Assembly: GCA_001603335.1 (NCBI GenBank)
Contig: LUYR01000315.1
Location: forward strand, 1 to 9,014
Length of the DNA stretch: 9,014 bases
From: Rhodospirillales bacterium Alpha_05
GTDB lineage: Bacteria > Pseudomonadota > Alphaproteobacteria > Rhodospirillales > Rhodospirillaceae
Direction of reading: 5' to 3'
Shown here: positions 1 to 6,593 of the stretch, piece after piece
How the letters are laid out: the number at the start of each line of letters is the position of its first letter
How positions within the stretch are numbered: position 1 is the stretch's first letter
Made by a program: the position numbers and the translations under genes
Notes under the pieces: generated by a model
The model's database searches: none
Told to the model about the DNA's origin: nothing
The model's input: only the letters and a program-made list of their open reading frames with translations

Positions 1-631
1 GATCACGCCCGAGTTGCTGATCGCCGCCTATCGCCAGGGCGCGTTCCCGATGGGGCGCGGCCGCGACGACCCCGACCTCGTCTGGCTTTCGCCGCTCCGC
101 CGCGGCGTGCTGCCGCTCGACGGCCTGCACGTCGGCCGGAGCCTGCGCAAGGTGCTGCGCAAGCAACCCTTCCGCATCACCGTCAACCGCGACTTCGCGG
201 GCGTCGTCGACGCCTGCGCCGCGCCCGCGCCCGACCGCGAGGACACCTGGATCACGCCGCAGATCGCCGAGCTCTACGTGCAGCTGTTCAAGCGCGGCTT
301 CGCCCACTCGGTGGAGTGCTGGGTCGACGACGATCTGGCGGGGGGATTGTACGGCGTCGCGATCGGCGCGGCGTTCTTCGGCGAGAGCATGTTCTCCCGC
401 CACACCGAAGCCTCGAAGGTGGCGCTGGTGCACCTGGTCGCACGCCTGCGCGCGGGTGGCTTCGCCCTGCTCGACACCCAGTTCACCACCGAGCACCTGC
501 GCGGCATGGGCGCGGTCGAAATCGCCCGCCCCGCCTACCTCAAGGCCCTCGGCCTCGCCATCGACCAACCCGCCACCTTCACCCCGCCCGACGCCGCGAT
601 CGAAGCGGAGATGGCGAAGCTGCTGGGTTAG
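1..631 (+). CDS. aat: Leucyl/phenylalanyl-tRNA--protein transferase, 5' partial
   Basis: This cytoplasmic enzyme transfers Leu or Phe from aminoacyl-tRNA to proteins with N-terminal Arg or Lys. That creates a primary N-degron for ClpS/ClpAP. The visible 209 residues open with ITPELLIAAYRQGAFPMG, the usual N-terminal helix and GAFPM motif. The reading frame is open to base 2, so the true start lies a few codons to the left of the window. A TTG at 14 is in frame but falls inside this conserved block and is not the start. Family landmarks follow in order: TWIT, HSVECW, GGLYGV, the GESMFSR core, SK-AL and the D-Q pair in LLDTQ. The C-terminus is complete and ends with TAG at 629-631, which overlaps the stop of the convergent parE. 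Apart from the missing start the protein looks intact and of normal length. Identification is by recalled family motifs, and I am confident of it. Confidence 0.96.
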   Translation, partial: ITPELLIAAYRQGAFPMGRGRDDPDLVWLSPLRRGVLPLDGLHVGRSLRKVLRKQPFRITVNRDFAGVVDACAAPAPDREDTWITPQIAELYVQLFKRGFAHSVECWVDDDLAGGLYGVAIGAAFFGESMFSRHTEASKVALVHLVARLRAGGFALLDTQFTTEHLRGMGAVEIARPAYLKALGLAIDQPATFTPPDAAIEAEMAKLLG

Positions 632-2619
632 ATATCCAGGTCTTCGGCGAAGCGGGCGCGTTCCTGGATGAAGCGGAAGCGGAGCTCGGGCTTGCGGCCC
701 ATCAGGTCTTCCACCAGGCGCGCGGTGTCCTTGGCGTCCGCCGCGCCCTCGTCGGTGCGGGCGTTCGGCACCATCACGCGGAGCAGCACGCGCTTCACCG
801 GGTCCATGGTGGTTTCCTTCAGCGACGCGGGCGGCATTTCGCCCAGGCCCTTGAATCGGCTGATCTCGACCTTTTTCCCGGCGAACGTGGTCTTGAGCAG
901 TTCCTCGCGGTGCGCGTCGTCGCGGGCGTAAACGCTCGTGGTGCCCGCGGTGATGCGATAGAGCGGCGGCATCGCGAGGAACAGGTGACCGCCCTCGATC
1001 AGCTTCGGCATCTCGCGATAGAAGAAGGTCATCAACAGCGAGGCGATGTGCGCGCCGTCCACGTCGGCGTCGGTCATGATGATGACCTTTTCGTAGCGCA
1101 GGCGCTCCTCGTCGTAGCGATCGCGCACGCCGCAGCCGAGCGCCTCGATCATGTCCTTGAGCTCCTGGTTGCCCTGGAGCTTTTCGAGCGAGGCGGAGGC
1201 GACGTTCAAAATCTTGCCGCGCAACGGCAGGATCGCCTGGGTCTCGCGGATGCGCGCCTGCTTCGCCGAGCCGCCCGCCGAGTCACCCTCGACGAGGAAG
1301 ATCTCCGAGCCCTCCGCCACCGCGCGGGTGCAGTCGGCGAGCTTGCCGGGCAGGCGCAGGCGCTTGGTCGCCGACTTGCGCGAAAGCTCCTTCGCCTGCT
1401 TGCGCTTCTGCCGTTCCTCGGCGCGGTCGAGCACCATGGTCAAAAGCCGGTTGGCGACTTCCGGATCGGCGGTCAGCCAGTGGTCGAAGTGATCCTTCAC
1501 CGCCTGCTCGACGAGGCGCGTCGCCTCGGCGGAGGCGAGCTTTTCCTTGGTCTGGCCCTGGAACTGCGGATCGCGGATGAACAGCGACAGCAGCACGCAG
1601 GCACCGCCGAACGCATCCTCGGCGTTGAGCTTGTCGGCCTTCTTGTTGCCGATCATCTCGGCATAGCCGCGCAGGCCGCGGGCCACGATGTTGCGGAAGC
1701 CGTTCTCGTGGGTTCCGCCCTCGGGCGTCGGGATGGTGTTGCAGTACGACGAGAAAAAGCCGTCGTCCATGTCGTCGGGCCAGATCGCCGCCCACTCCAC
1801 CGAGCCCATGTCGTCGGAGAGTGTCGCGGTGCCCGCGAACGCCGTCGGCGTCAGGCGCGAACGGCCCTTGGTGACGTCGGCGAGGTAGTCGGCAAGGCCG
1901 TTGGGGAAGTGCAGGACGGCGCTCGCCGGGGTCGGATCCCCCTCGGCGATCAGCTCGGGCGCGCACGCCCAGCGCACCGTCACGCCGCGGAACAGGTAAG
2001 CCTTGGCGCGCACCATGCGGTACAGCGCCGACGGGCGGAAGCGCACCCGCGCGCCGAAAATCTGCGGATCGGGGCTGAAGGTGACGGTGGTGCCGCGACG
2101 GTTCTGCACCGCGCCCGCGTCCACCAGCGGCCCGAGCGCCAGCCCGCGGGAAAACGCCTGGGTGTAGAGCCTGCGATTGCGCGCGACCTCGACCACCAGC
2201 GACGCCGACAGCGCGTTCACCACCGAAATGCCGACGCCGTGCAGGCCGCCCGACACCTTATACGCGTCGCCGCCGAACTTGCCGCCGGAGTGGAGCGTGG
2301 TGAGGATGACTTCGAGCGCCGATTTGTCCGGGTACTTCGGATGCGGGTCCACCGGAATGCCGCGGCCGTTGTCGCGCACCGTCACCGCGCCGTCTTCCAG
2401 GAGCTCGACGTCGATGGTGGTGGCGTGCCCCGCCACCGCCTCGTCCATCGCGTTGTCCAGGACTTCCGCCACCAGATGGTGCATCGCGCGGTCGTCGGTG
2501 CCGCCGATGTACATGCCCGGGCGACGCCGAACCGGCTCCAACCCCTCAAGAACTTCGATGTCCTTGGCGGTGTAGGATTCGGCCTTGGCCAACGTCACGT
2601 CTTGGAACAAATCGCTCAT
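628..2619 (-). CDS. parE: DNA topoisomerase IV subunit B (ParE)
   Basis: This is the ATPase subunit of topoisomerase IV, which with ParC decatenates and relaxes DNA. The protein is 663 residues. The N-terminal GHKL ATPase shows the Mg-binding Asn56 in EVLDNAMDE, DNGRGIP at 83-89, GGLHGVGIS at 124-132 and the QTKEKL switch lysine (Lys358). The TOPRIM domain shows EGDSAGGSAKQAR from 444 and DADVDGAH at 517-524. The C-terminus ends with the family block GRKPELRFRFIQE. ParE is preferred over GyrB because of the length (about 660 rather than 800), the missing GyrB insert and the KLQGNQELKDMIEALGCG segment. I chose the ATG at 2619 (MSDLFQ). An upstream in-frame ATG at 2808 would add 63 residues encoded by the hairpin repeat and leader, with no conserved sequence. 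The ribosome site is weak (GGTAG about 6 nt upstream). The stop (TAA, 628-630) overlaps the aat stop. Confidence 0.96.
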   Translation of the reverse strand: MSDLFQDVTLAKAESYTAKDIEVLEGLEPVRRRPGMYIGGTDDRAMHHLVAEVLDNAMDEAVAGHATTIDVELLEDGAVTVRDNGRGIPVDPHPKYPDKSALEVILTTLHSGGKFGGDAYKVSGGLHGVGISVVNALSASLVVEVARNRRLYTQAFSRGLALGPLVDAGAVQNRRGTTVTFSPDPQIFGARVRFRPSALYRMVRAKAYLFRGVTVRWACAPELIAEGDPTPASAVLHFPNGLADYLADVTKGRSRLTPTAFAGTATLSDDMGSVEWAAIWPDDMDDGFFSSYCNTIPTPEGGTHENGFRNIVARGLRGYAEMIGNKKADKLNAEDAFGGACVLLSLFIRDPQFQGQTKEKLASAEATRLVEQAVKDHFDHWLTADPEVANRLLTMVLDRAEERQKRKQAKELSRKSATKRLRLPGKLADCTRAVAEGSEIFLVEGDSAGGSAKQARIRETQAILPLRGKILNVASASLEKLQGNQELKDMIEALGCGVRDRYDEERLRYEKVIIMTDADVDGAHIASLLMTFFYREMPKLIEGGHLFLAMPPLYRITAGTTSVYARDDAHREELLKTTFAGKKVEISRFKGLGEMPPASLKETTMDPVKRVLLRVMVPNARTDEGAADAKDTARLVEDLMGRKPELRFRFIQERARFAEDLDI

Positions 2620-2730
2620 CGCAGCTACCGGCTTACCTGAAAAATCAATCCATAGGGGCTCACCTACCCCCAACCCACCAAACCCTGAGTCCGGGCGGTA
2701 CTGTACTCGCGTCGTCGGGGCAAAACAAGG
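2620..2730. other. parE upstream region with G-rich leader tract
   Basis: This stretch holds no gene. It lies directly upstream of parE on the minus strand and should contain its leader and possibly its promoter. No convincing -35/-10 pair was found. The notable content is 2663-2685, which on the minus strand carries G-runs of 3, 3, 5 and 2 separated by 2 to 6 bases. In-frame translation of the minus strand here gives no family-like sequence, which supports the ATG at 2619 as the parE start. Confidence 0.5.
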
Positions 2731-2874
2731 CCAGGGCTCTGCCCTGGACCCGCAAAGGGGCTCGGCCCCTTTGATCCCATGAGTTCTGGTTTTTCGCGCG
2801 TAGCGCAATCACGCGCGAAAAACAAAATGGGATCGAGGGGACGAGTCCCCTCGCGGGTGCGGGCAGAGCCCGCA
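2731..2874. repeat. Mirror-symmetric cluster of five hairpins (extragenic repeat element)
   Basis: Five stem-loops occupy this gap between the RidA-family gene and parE. A is 2731-2737/2741-2747 (7 bp, loop TCT). B is 2753-2761/2765-2773 (9 bp, loop TCG). C is central, 2789-2801/2811-2823 (13 bp, 9-nt loop). D is 2834-2841/2846-2853 (8 bp, loop CGAG). E is 2858-2864/2868-2874 (7 bp, loop AGA). An outer arm at 2773-2780 (GATCCCAT) pairs with 2827-2834 (ATGGGATC). The left half is therefore a diverged inverted copy of the right half: A matches E and B matches D, with differences mostly paired across the stems. No target-site duplication is evident. It looks like a GC-rich intergenic repeat of the REP/ERIC or MITE kind. 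It could act as a terminator or mRNA-stabilising structure for the RidA-family gene just upstream on the minus strand. That role is inference; the geometry is seen directly. Confidence 0.8.
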
Positions 2875-2882
2875 TTATCCCC

Positions 2883-3353
2883 TTACGCCTTCAGCTTCGC
2901 GATCACCGTGACCTCGACCGGCGCGTTGCGCGGCAGGACGGCGACGCCGACGGCGTTGCGGGTGTGGCGGCCGGCTTCGCCGAAGACCGCGACGAAGAGG
3001 TCGGACGCGCCGTTGCCGACTTCCGGCTGGTTGTAGAAGTCGACGGCGGAGGCGACGAAGACGTCGACGCGGAGGATCTTCTCGATGCGGTCGAGATTGC
3101 CGTCGGTGGCATCGTTGAGCTTGGCGATCACCTGGAGAGCGGCGAGCTTGGCGGCTTCGACGCCGGCGGCGAGGTCGACATCGGCGCCAAGGCGACCGGT
3201 GCAGGCGAGACCTTTTTCGGTGATCGGCAATTGGCCGGAGGTATAGACCATGCCGTCGACGACGTGGAACGGCACATAGTTGGCGACCGGGGCGGCGGAC
3301 ACCGGGAGGGTCAGGCCGAGTTCGGCAAGGCGGGATTTCACGGCATCGGCCAT
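2883..3353 (-). CDS. RidA/YjgF/UK114-family protein (Rid-like deaminase fold)
   Basis: The 156-residue protein belongs to the RidA/YjgF/YER057c/UK114 family, whose canonical member hydrolyses reactive enamines and imines such as 2-aminoacrylate. These arise when PLP enzymes act on serine or cysteine. Landmarks include YTSGQLP at 37-43 and, near the C-terminus, HTRNAVGVAVLP followed by APVEV. Arg132 and Glu147 fall where RidA has its carboxylate-binding Arg and conserved Glu. At 156 residues it is longer than RidA (about 128) and fits the larger subgroup often labelled endoribonuclease L-PSP, so enamine deaminase activity is plausible but not certain. The ATG at 3353 follows GGAG (3363-3366) with a 9-nt spacer. 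No signal peptide is seen, so it is cytosolic. It is divergent from serA across 146 bp, hinting at a link to serine metabolism. Downstream on its strand come the hairpin cluster and then parE. Confidence 0.88.
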   Translation of the reverse strand: MADAVKSRLAELGLTLPVSAAPVANYVPFHVVDGMVYTSGQLPITEKGLACTGRLGADVDLAAGVEAAKLAALQVIAKLNDATDGNLDRIEKILRVDVFVASAVDFYNQPEVGNGASDLFVAVFGEAGRHTRNAVGVAVLPRNAPVEVTVIAKLKA

Positions 3354-3499
3354 GGCTCAAGTCTCCGTTCTGGTTCGCATGTTTGGCCGGACCGGGGGCG
3401 TTGCGGAAAACGCAATTGGCCTGGAGCGGCGGATCGGCCTATTGTTCGGTCTGCCCGATTCCGGGCGGATCGGATGAAGATTAGTGTCGGAGGCTCCCG
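3354..3499. promoter_or_regulatory. Divergent RidA-family/serA promoter region with direct repeats
   Basis: This 146-bp gap must hold promoters for both divergent genes. Strong -35/-10 hexamers are not obvious on either strand. It contains a perfect 10-bp direct repeat, GGCGGATCGG, at 3428-3437 and 3464-3473, with starts 36 bp apart. A short hairpin (GCCCG-ATTC-CGGGC) lies at 3453-3466 between the copies. These are candidate regulator sites and no protein can be assigned. A clear Shine-Dalgarno GGAGG at 3489-3493 lies 6 nt before the GTG start of serA and decides that start. Confidence 0.45.
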
Positions 3500-4735
3500 G
3501 TGAGCAAGCTCTCCCTGCCCAAGGATAAAATCAAGGTCGTGCTGCTCGAGGGCATCCACGACAACGCCGTCCACGCGCTCAACGTGTCGGGCTACAGCAA
3601 CATCGACAGCTACCCGGGCGCGCTCGACGGCGTTGCGCTGAGGGAAGCGCTGGCCGACGCGCACATCGTCGGGATTCGCTCGCGCACCCGGCTGACCGCC
3701 CAGGTGATCGCGCAGGCGCCGAAGCTGATGGCGGTGGGGTGCTTCTGCATCGGCACCAACCAGGTCGACCTTTCCGCCGCGAAGATGGCGGGTATCCCGG
3801 TGTTCAACGCCCCCTACTCCAACACCCGCTCGGTGGCGGAGATGGTGCTGGGCGAGATGATCATGCTCTATCGCGGCATCCCGGAGAAATCCGCCGCCGC
3901 GCACGCGGGCCGCTGGCTCAAGACCGCGAAGGGCTCGCACGAGATCCGCGGCAAGAAGCTCGGCATCATCGGCTACGGCCACATCGGCTCTCAGCTGTCG
4001 ATCCTCGCCGAGGCGCTCGGCATGGAAGTTCAGTACTTCGACGTGGTGAACAAGCTCGCCCTCGGCAACGCCAAGGCCTGCCACACCATGGACCAGCTCT
4101 TGCGCACGTCGGACATCGTCACCCTGCACGTCCCCTCGACGCCGCAGACCAAGGGGATGTTCGGCGCGTCCGAGATCGGCCTGATGAAGAAGGGCGCGAT
4201 GCTGGTGAACGCCTCGCGCGGCAACGTGGTGGACATCGACGCCCTCGCCGCCGCGCTCAACGACGGCCAGATCGGCGGCGCGGCGATCGACGTGTTCCCG
4301 AGCGAACCGGCGGACAACGGCGACGAGTTCACCTCGCCGCTGCGCGGCATTCCGAACGTGATCCTGACGCCGCACGTCGGCGGCTCGACGCAGGAGGCGC
4401 AGGCCAACATCGGCACCGAAGTCGCGGAAAAGCTGATCACCTACTCGGACAACGGCTCGACCTTGGGCGCGGTGAACTTCATGGAAGTGGCGCTGCCGGT
4501 GCAGGGCACCCAGACCCGCTTCCTCCACATCCACCGCAACGTTCCGGGCGTGATCTCGCGGATCAACGACATCTTCTCGGGCAAGGGGATCAACATCTCC
4601 GGCCAGTACCTGCGCACCGACGGCGAGATCGGCTACGTGGTGGTCGACGTCGAGGCCGACATCGAACCCGGCATGGGCTTCCGCCGCCAGCTCGAAGCGA
4701 TCGACGGCACCCTGCGGGTACGCTTCCTCGTCTAA
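3500..4735 (+). CDS. serA: D-3-phosphoglycerate dehydrogenase, ACT-domain type
   Basis: This enzyme oxidises 3-phosphoglycerate to 3-phosphohydroxypyruvate with NAD+, the first step of phosphorylated serine synthesis, in the cytoplasm. The 411-residue protein is close in length and sequence to E. coli SerA (410). The substrate-binding region has IRSRT and GCFCIGTNQVD near 59-90. The Rossmann domain has GYGHIG at 158-163 with Asp181 at the end of the next strand. The catalytic Arg240, Glu269 and His292 fall at the E. coli numbers. The C-terminal ACT domain spans about 340-411. It keeps the residues that bind serine for feedback inhibition in E. coli (His345, Asn347 and Asn365 here), so serine inhibition is predicted. 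It lacks the extra domain of the roughly 530-residue SerA type also found in bacteria. Start is GTG with GGAGG 6 nt upstream. The gene ends at a palindromic terminator. Confidence 0.97.
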   Translation: MSKLSLPKDKIKVVLLEGIHDNAVHALNVSGYSNIDSYPGALDGVALREALADAHIVGIRSRTRLTAQVIAQAPKLMAVGCFCIGTNQVDLSAAKMAGIPVFNAPYSNTRSVAEMVLGEMIMLYRGIPEKSAAAHAGRWLKTAKGSHEIRGKKLGIIGYGHIGSQLSILAEALGMEVQYFDVVNKLALGNAKACHTMDQLLRTSDIVTLHVPSTPQTKGMFGASEIGLMKKGAMLVNASRGNVVDIDALAAALNDGQIGGAAIDVFPSEPADNGDEFTSPLRGIPNVILTPHVGGSTQEAQANIGTEVAEKLITYSDNGSTLGAVNFMEVALPVQGTQTRFLHIHRNVPGVISRINDIFSGKGINISGQYLRTDGEIGYVVVDVEADIEPGMGFRRQLEAIDGTLRVRFLV

Positions 4736-4758
4736 GGGTTCATCTGTCGCGCATTGAT

Positions 4759-4791
4759 AAACGGAGCCGGAGATATCTCCGGCTCCGTTTT
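4759..4791. terminator. Bidirectional intrinsic terminator between serA and the chemoreceptor gene
   Basis: Positions 4759-4790 form a perfect 32-nt palindrome with a GC-rich stem (ACGGAGCCGGAG pairing with CTCCGGCTCCGT) around a central ATAT. A T4 run (4788-4791) ends the plus-strand side and T3 ends the minus-strand side. It starts 23 nt after the serA stop and 36 nt after the stop of the convergent chemoreceptor gene. One hairpin can therefore stop transcription from both directions. Confidence 0.88.
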
Positions 4792-4825
4792 CATGAGGAG
4801 AGACAGCGGGCTTCGCGCCGCCGCC

Positions 4826-6319
4826 TTACATCGTCCGGACTTTTTCCAAGAACGCGTCGACCCGGGTTTCCAGATCGTCGGCTTGCGCCGCCATGGATTG
4901 GGCCACGTGAAGCAGCCTCGCCGACGACTCCCCGGTTTCGCCCGCGGCCTCCTGAACGCCTTGAATATTGGTGGAGACTTCGCGCGTCGCGGCCGCCTGC
5001 TCCTCGACCGCACCGGACACCGAGGTGCTGATCTCGCTGACCTGAGCGATCACCGTGCCAATCCGTTGGATCGCATTCGCGGTTGCACGACTCGAGTCCT
5101 GGATCCCACTGACCTGCACCTCGATTTCTTCCGTCGCCTTCGCGGTCTGGTTGGCGAGCGACTTCACCTCGCCGGCAACCACGGCGAAGCCCTTCCCGGC
5201 ATCGCCGGCGCGCGCCGCCTCGATCGTCGCATTCAGTGCCAGCAAGTTGGTTTGGCTGGCGATATCCGCGATCAAGTGGGACACCGCACCGATCTTGTCC
5301 GCGGCGGAGACGAGATCGTTCACCAGCTTCTCGGACGCGCGCGCTTCCATCACCGCATTGTTGGCAACCTCGGTCGCCCGGGAGATCTGACGCGCGATCT
5401 CGCCCGCCGATGCGCCCAACTGCTCCGCCGCCGCCGAGACGATCGACGCCTGCTGCGAGGTTTGCTCGGCCGCGGCAGCCAGCGTTTGCGCCGTATCCTG
5501 CATGCCGCCTGAAGACGTGGCGACGGCGCCGACGGTGACCTTGATGCCGGTCTCGAACTGCTGGGCCAGCTCAGCGTTTTCCGCCTTCCGCCCGGAAATG
5601 TCGGTCGCGAACTTCACCACCTTGCAGGGCTTCCCATGGAGGTCGAGAATCGGATTGTACGAGGCTTCGAGCCAAATCACCTTGCCGCCCTTGCCGATCC
5701 GCTTGAACTGCATCGCGAGATACTCGCCGCGCCGCAGCTTTTCCCAGAACTGGCGATAGTCGCCGCTCTCGCGGTAGCCGGGCTCGACGAACATGCTGTG
5801 ATGCTTGCCGCGAATCTCGTCGAGAGAGTAGCCCATGACCTTGAGGAAATTTTCGTTCGCCGTGACGATCGCGCCGTCCATCGAGAATTCGATGGTCGCT
5901 TGCGAGCGGCCGATCGCCTCGATCTTGCCGCGCAATTCGACGGCTTCCTCTTTCTTCTGGGTAATGTCGGTCGCGACCTTGATCACGCCCGTGGTCTTGT
6001 TTCCCCGCTTGATGGGATTATAGGAGGCCTCGAGCCAGATTTCCTTGCCACTCTTGGCAATTCGCTTGAATTCCGATGCCAAGAATTCGCCGCGCCGCAA
6101 CTGGGCCCAAAATTGGCGATACTCCTCGCTGTCGCGATAGTGCGGCTCGACGAAGAGACTATGATGCTTGCCGACCACTTCCTCGGCCGTATACCCCATC
6201 GTCCGAAGAAAGTTCTCGTTTGCCGAAATGATGGTTCCATCAAGCGCAAACTCGATCATCGCGGTGGAAGCGCTTATCGCTGCCAATCGCGCGGATGCAT
6301 GCGTTCCAAATAAGGCCAA
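4826..6319 (-). CDS. Soluble methyl-accepting chemotaxis protein, PAS-PAS-MCP (BdlA-like layout)
   Basis: The 497-residue receptor has no transmembrane segment and no HAMP domain. It should sit in cytoplasmic arrays and signal through CheA/CheW. PAS1 covers about 21-120 and PAS2 about 142-242. Both contain GKHHS-FVEP, YRQFW, LRRGE and [10 protein letters not shown] and are about 70% identical over 82 residues. The MCP signalling domain runs from about 255 to the end. Its hairpin tip is [20 protein letters not shown] followed by [18 protein letters not shown], near 352-389. EQ/EE pairs at 285-286, 299-300 and 439-441 are candidate methylation or deamidation sites. There is no C-terminal NWETF-type CheR/CheB tether. 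This architecture matches Pseudomonas BdlA and related energy or redox sensors. A ligand (haem, FAD or none) cannot be read from sequence. I chose the TTG at 6319 because GGGGGAG (6324-6330) lies 4 nt upstream and a stop codon closes the frame at 6335-6337. The next ATG, at residue 21, would cut into PAS1. Confidence 0.93.
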   Translation of the reverse strand: MALFGTHASARLAAISASTAMIEFALDGTIISANENFLRTMGYTAEEVVGKHHSLFVEPHYRDSEEYRQFWAQLRRGEFLASEFKRIAKSGKEIWLEASYNPIKRGNKTTGVIKVATDITQKKEEAVELRGKIEAIGRSQATIEFSMDGAIVTANENFLKVMGYSLDEIRGKHHSMFVEPGYRESGDYRQFWEKLRRGEYLAMQFKRIGKGGKVIWLEASYNPILDLHGKPCKVVKFATDISGRKAENAELAQQFETGIKVTVGAVATSSGGMQDTAQTLAAAAEQTSQQASIVSAAAEQLGASAGEIARQISRATEVANNAVMEARASEKLVNDLVSAADKIGAVSHLIADIASQTNLLALNATIEAARAGDAGKGFAVVAGEVKSLANQTAKATEEIEVQVSGIQDSSRATANAIQRIGTVIAQVSEISTSVSGAVEEQAAATREVSTNIQGVQEAAGETGESSARLLHVAQSMAAQADDLETRVDAFLEKVRTM

Positions 6320-6593
6320 AACACTCCCCCATCCTCAAGATCACCTAATTGAATCCGGAGTATTTCCGCCCATCTAAGGTTCTATACATAGCGCGACGCT
6401 CCAAAGTCCAATCAGGCATGAAAAAACGACAAATCAAGACTACGAGATTCAATACCTGCAACATCTTACATCACCACACAATCGCGCTCAAATCGATTTC
6501 ATGACAAGGCTAGAGTTACCGATCTTGTCCCGGACAATCGCTTAGCACGACTTTCCGTTCATTACCTCACAACGCAGCGTCGAGAGCCCAGAG
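6320..6593. other. AT-rich divergent intergenic region (chemoreceptor / MerR-B12 regulator)
   Basis: No gene is seen in these 274 bp. By hand count 6361-6540 is 44% G+C (80 of 180), clearly below the flanking genes. It must hold the promoters of both divergent genes. On the minus strand TTGGAC (6411-6406) and TATAGA (6386-6381), 19 bp apart, are a weak sigma-70-like candidate for the chemoreceptor gene. I found no good candidate for the plus strand. A 13-nt inverted repeat lies at 6525-6537. Two TTG start codons flank the region. Confidence 0.55.
6525..6537. promoter_or_regulatory. 13-nt inverted repeat, candidate operator
   Basis: TTGTCC-C-GGACAA is a perfect inverted repeat around a single central C. 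It lies 57 bp before the TTG start of the MerR-B12 regulator, inside the AT-rich divergent region. It could be an operator for that regulator or for another dimeric repressor. It is too small to be a terminator. The assignment is inference from symmetry and position only. Confidence 0.35.

Noticed and set aside
316..2640. A 774-codon open frame on the plus strand, antisense to parE and overlapping aat.
   Set aside because: Its translation is Arg/His/Ala-rich with no family motifs, and it lies opposite a fully conserved ParE. Long open antisense frames are expected in GC-rich codon usage.
2620..2808. A longer ParE starting at an upstream in-frame ATG (2808).
   Set aside because: The extra 63 residues come from the leader and hairpin repeat and lack any conserved ParE sequence. 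MSDLF at 2619 is a normal ParE start.
2731..2874. A small mobile element (MITE) with target-site duplication.
   Set aside because: The inverted-repeat shape fits, but no direct repeat was found at the two edges, so mobility is not claimed.
3338..4534. A 398-codon open frame on the minus strand, opposite serA.
   Set aside because: It is a compositional shadow of serA, which has strong motifs and a clear ribosome site.
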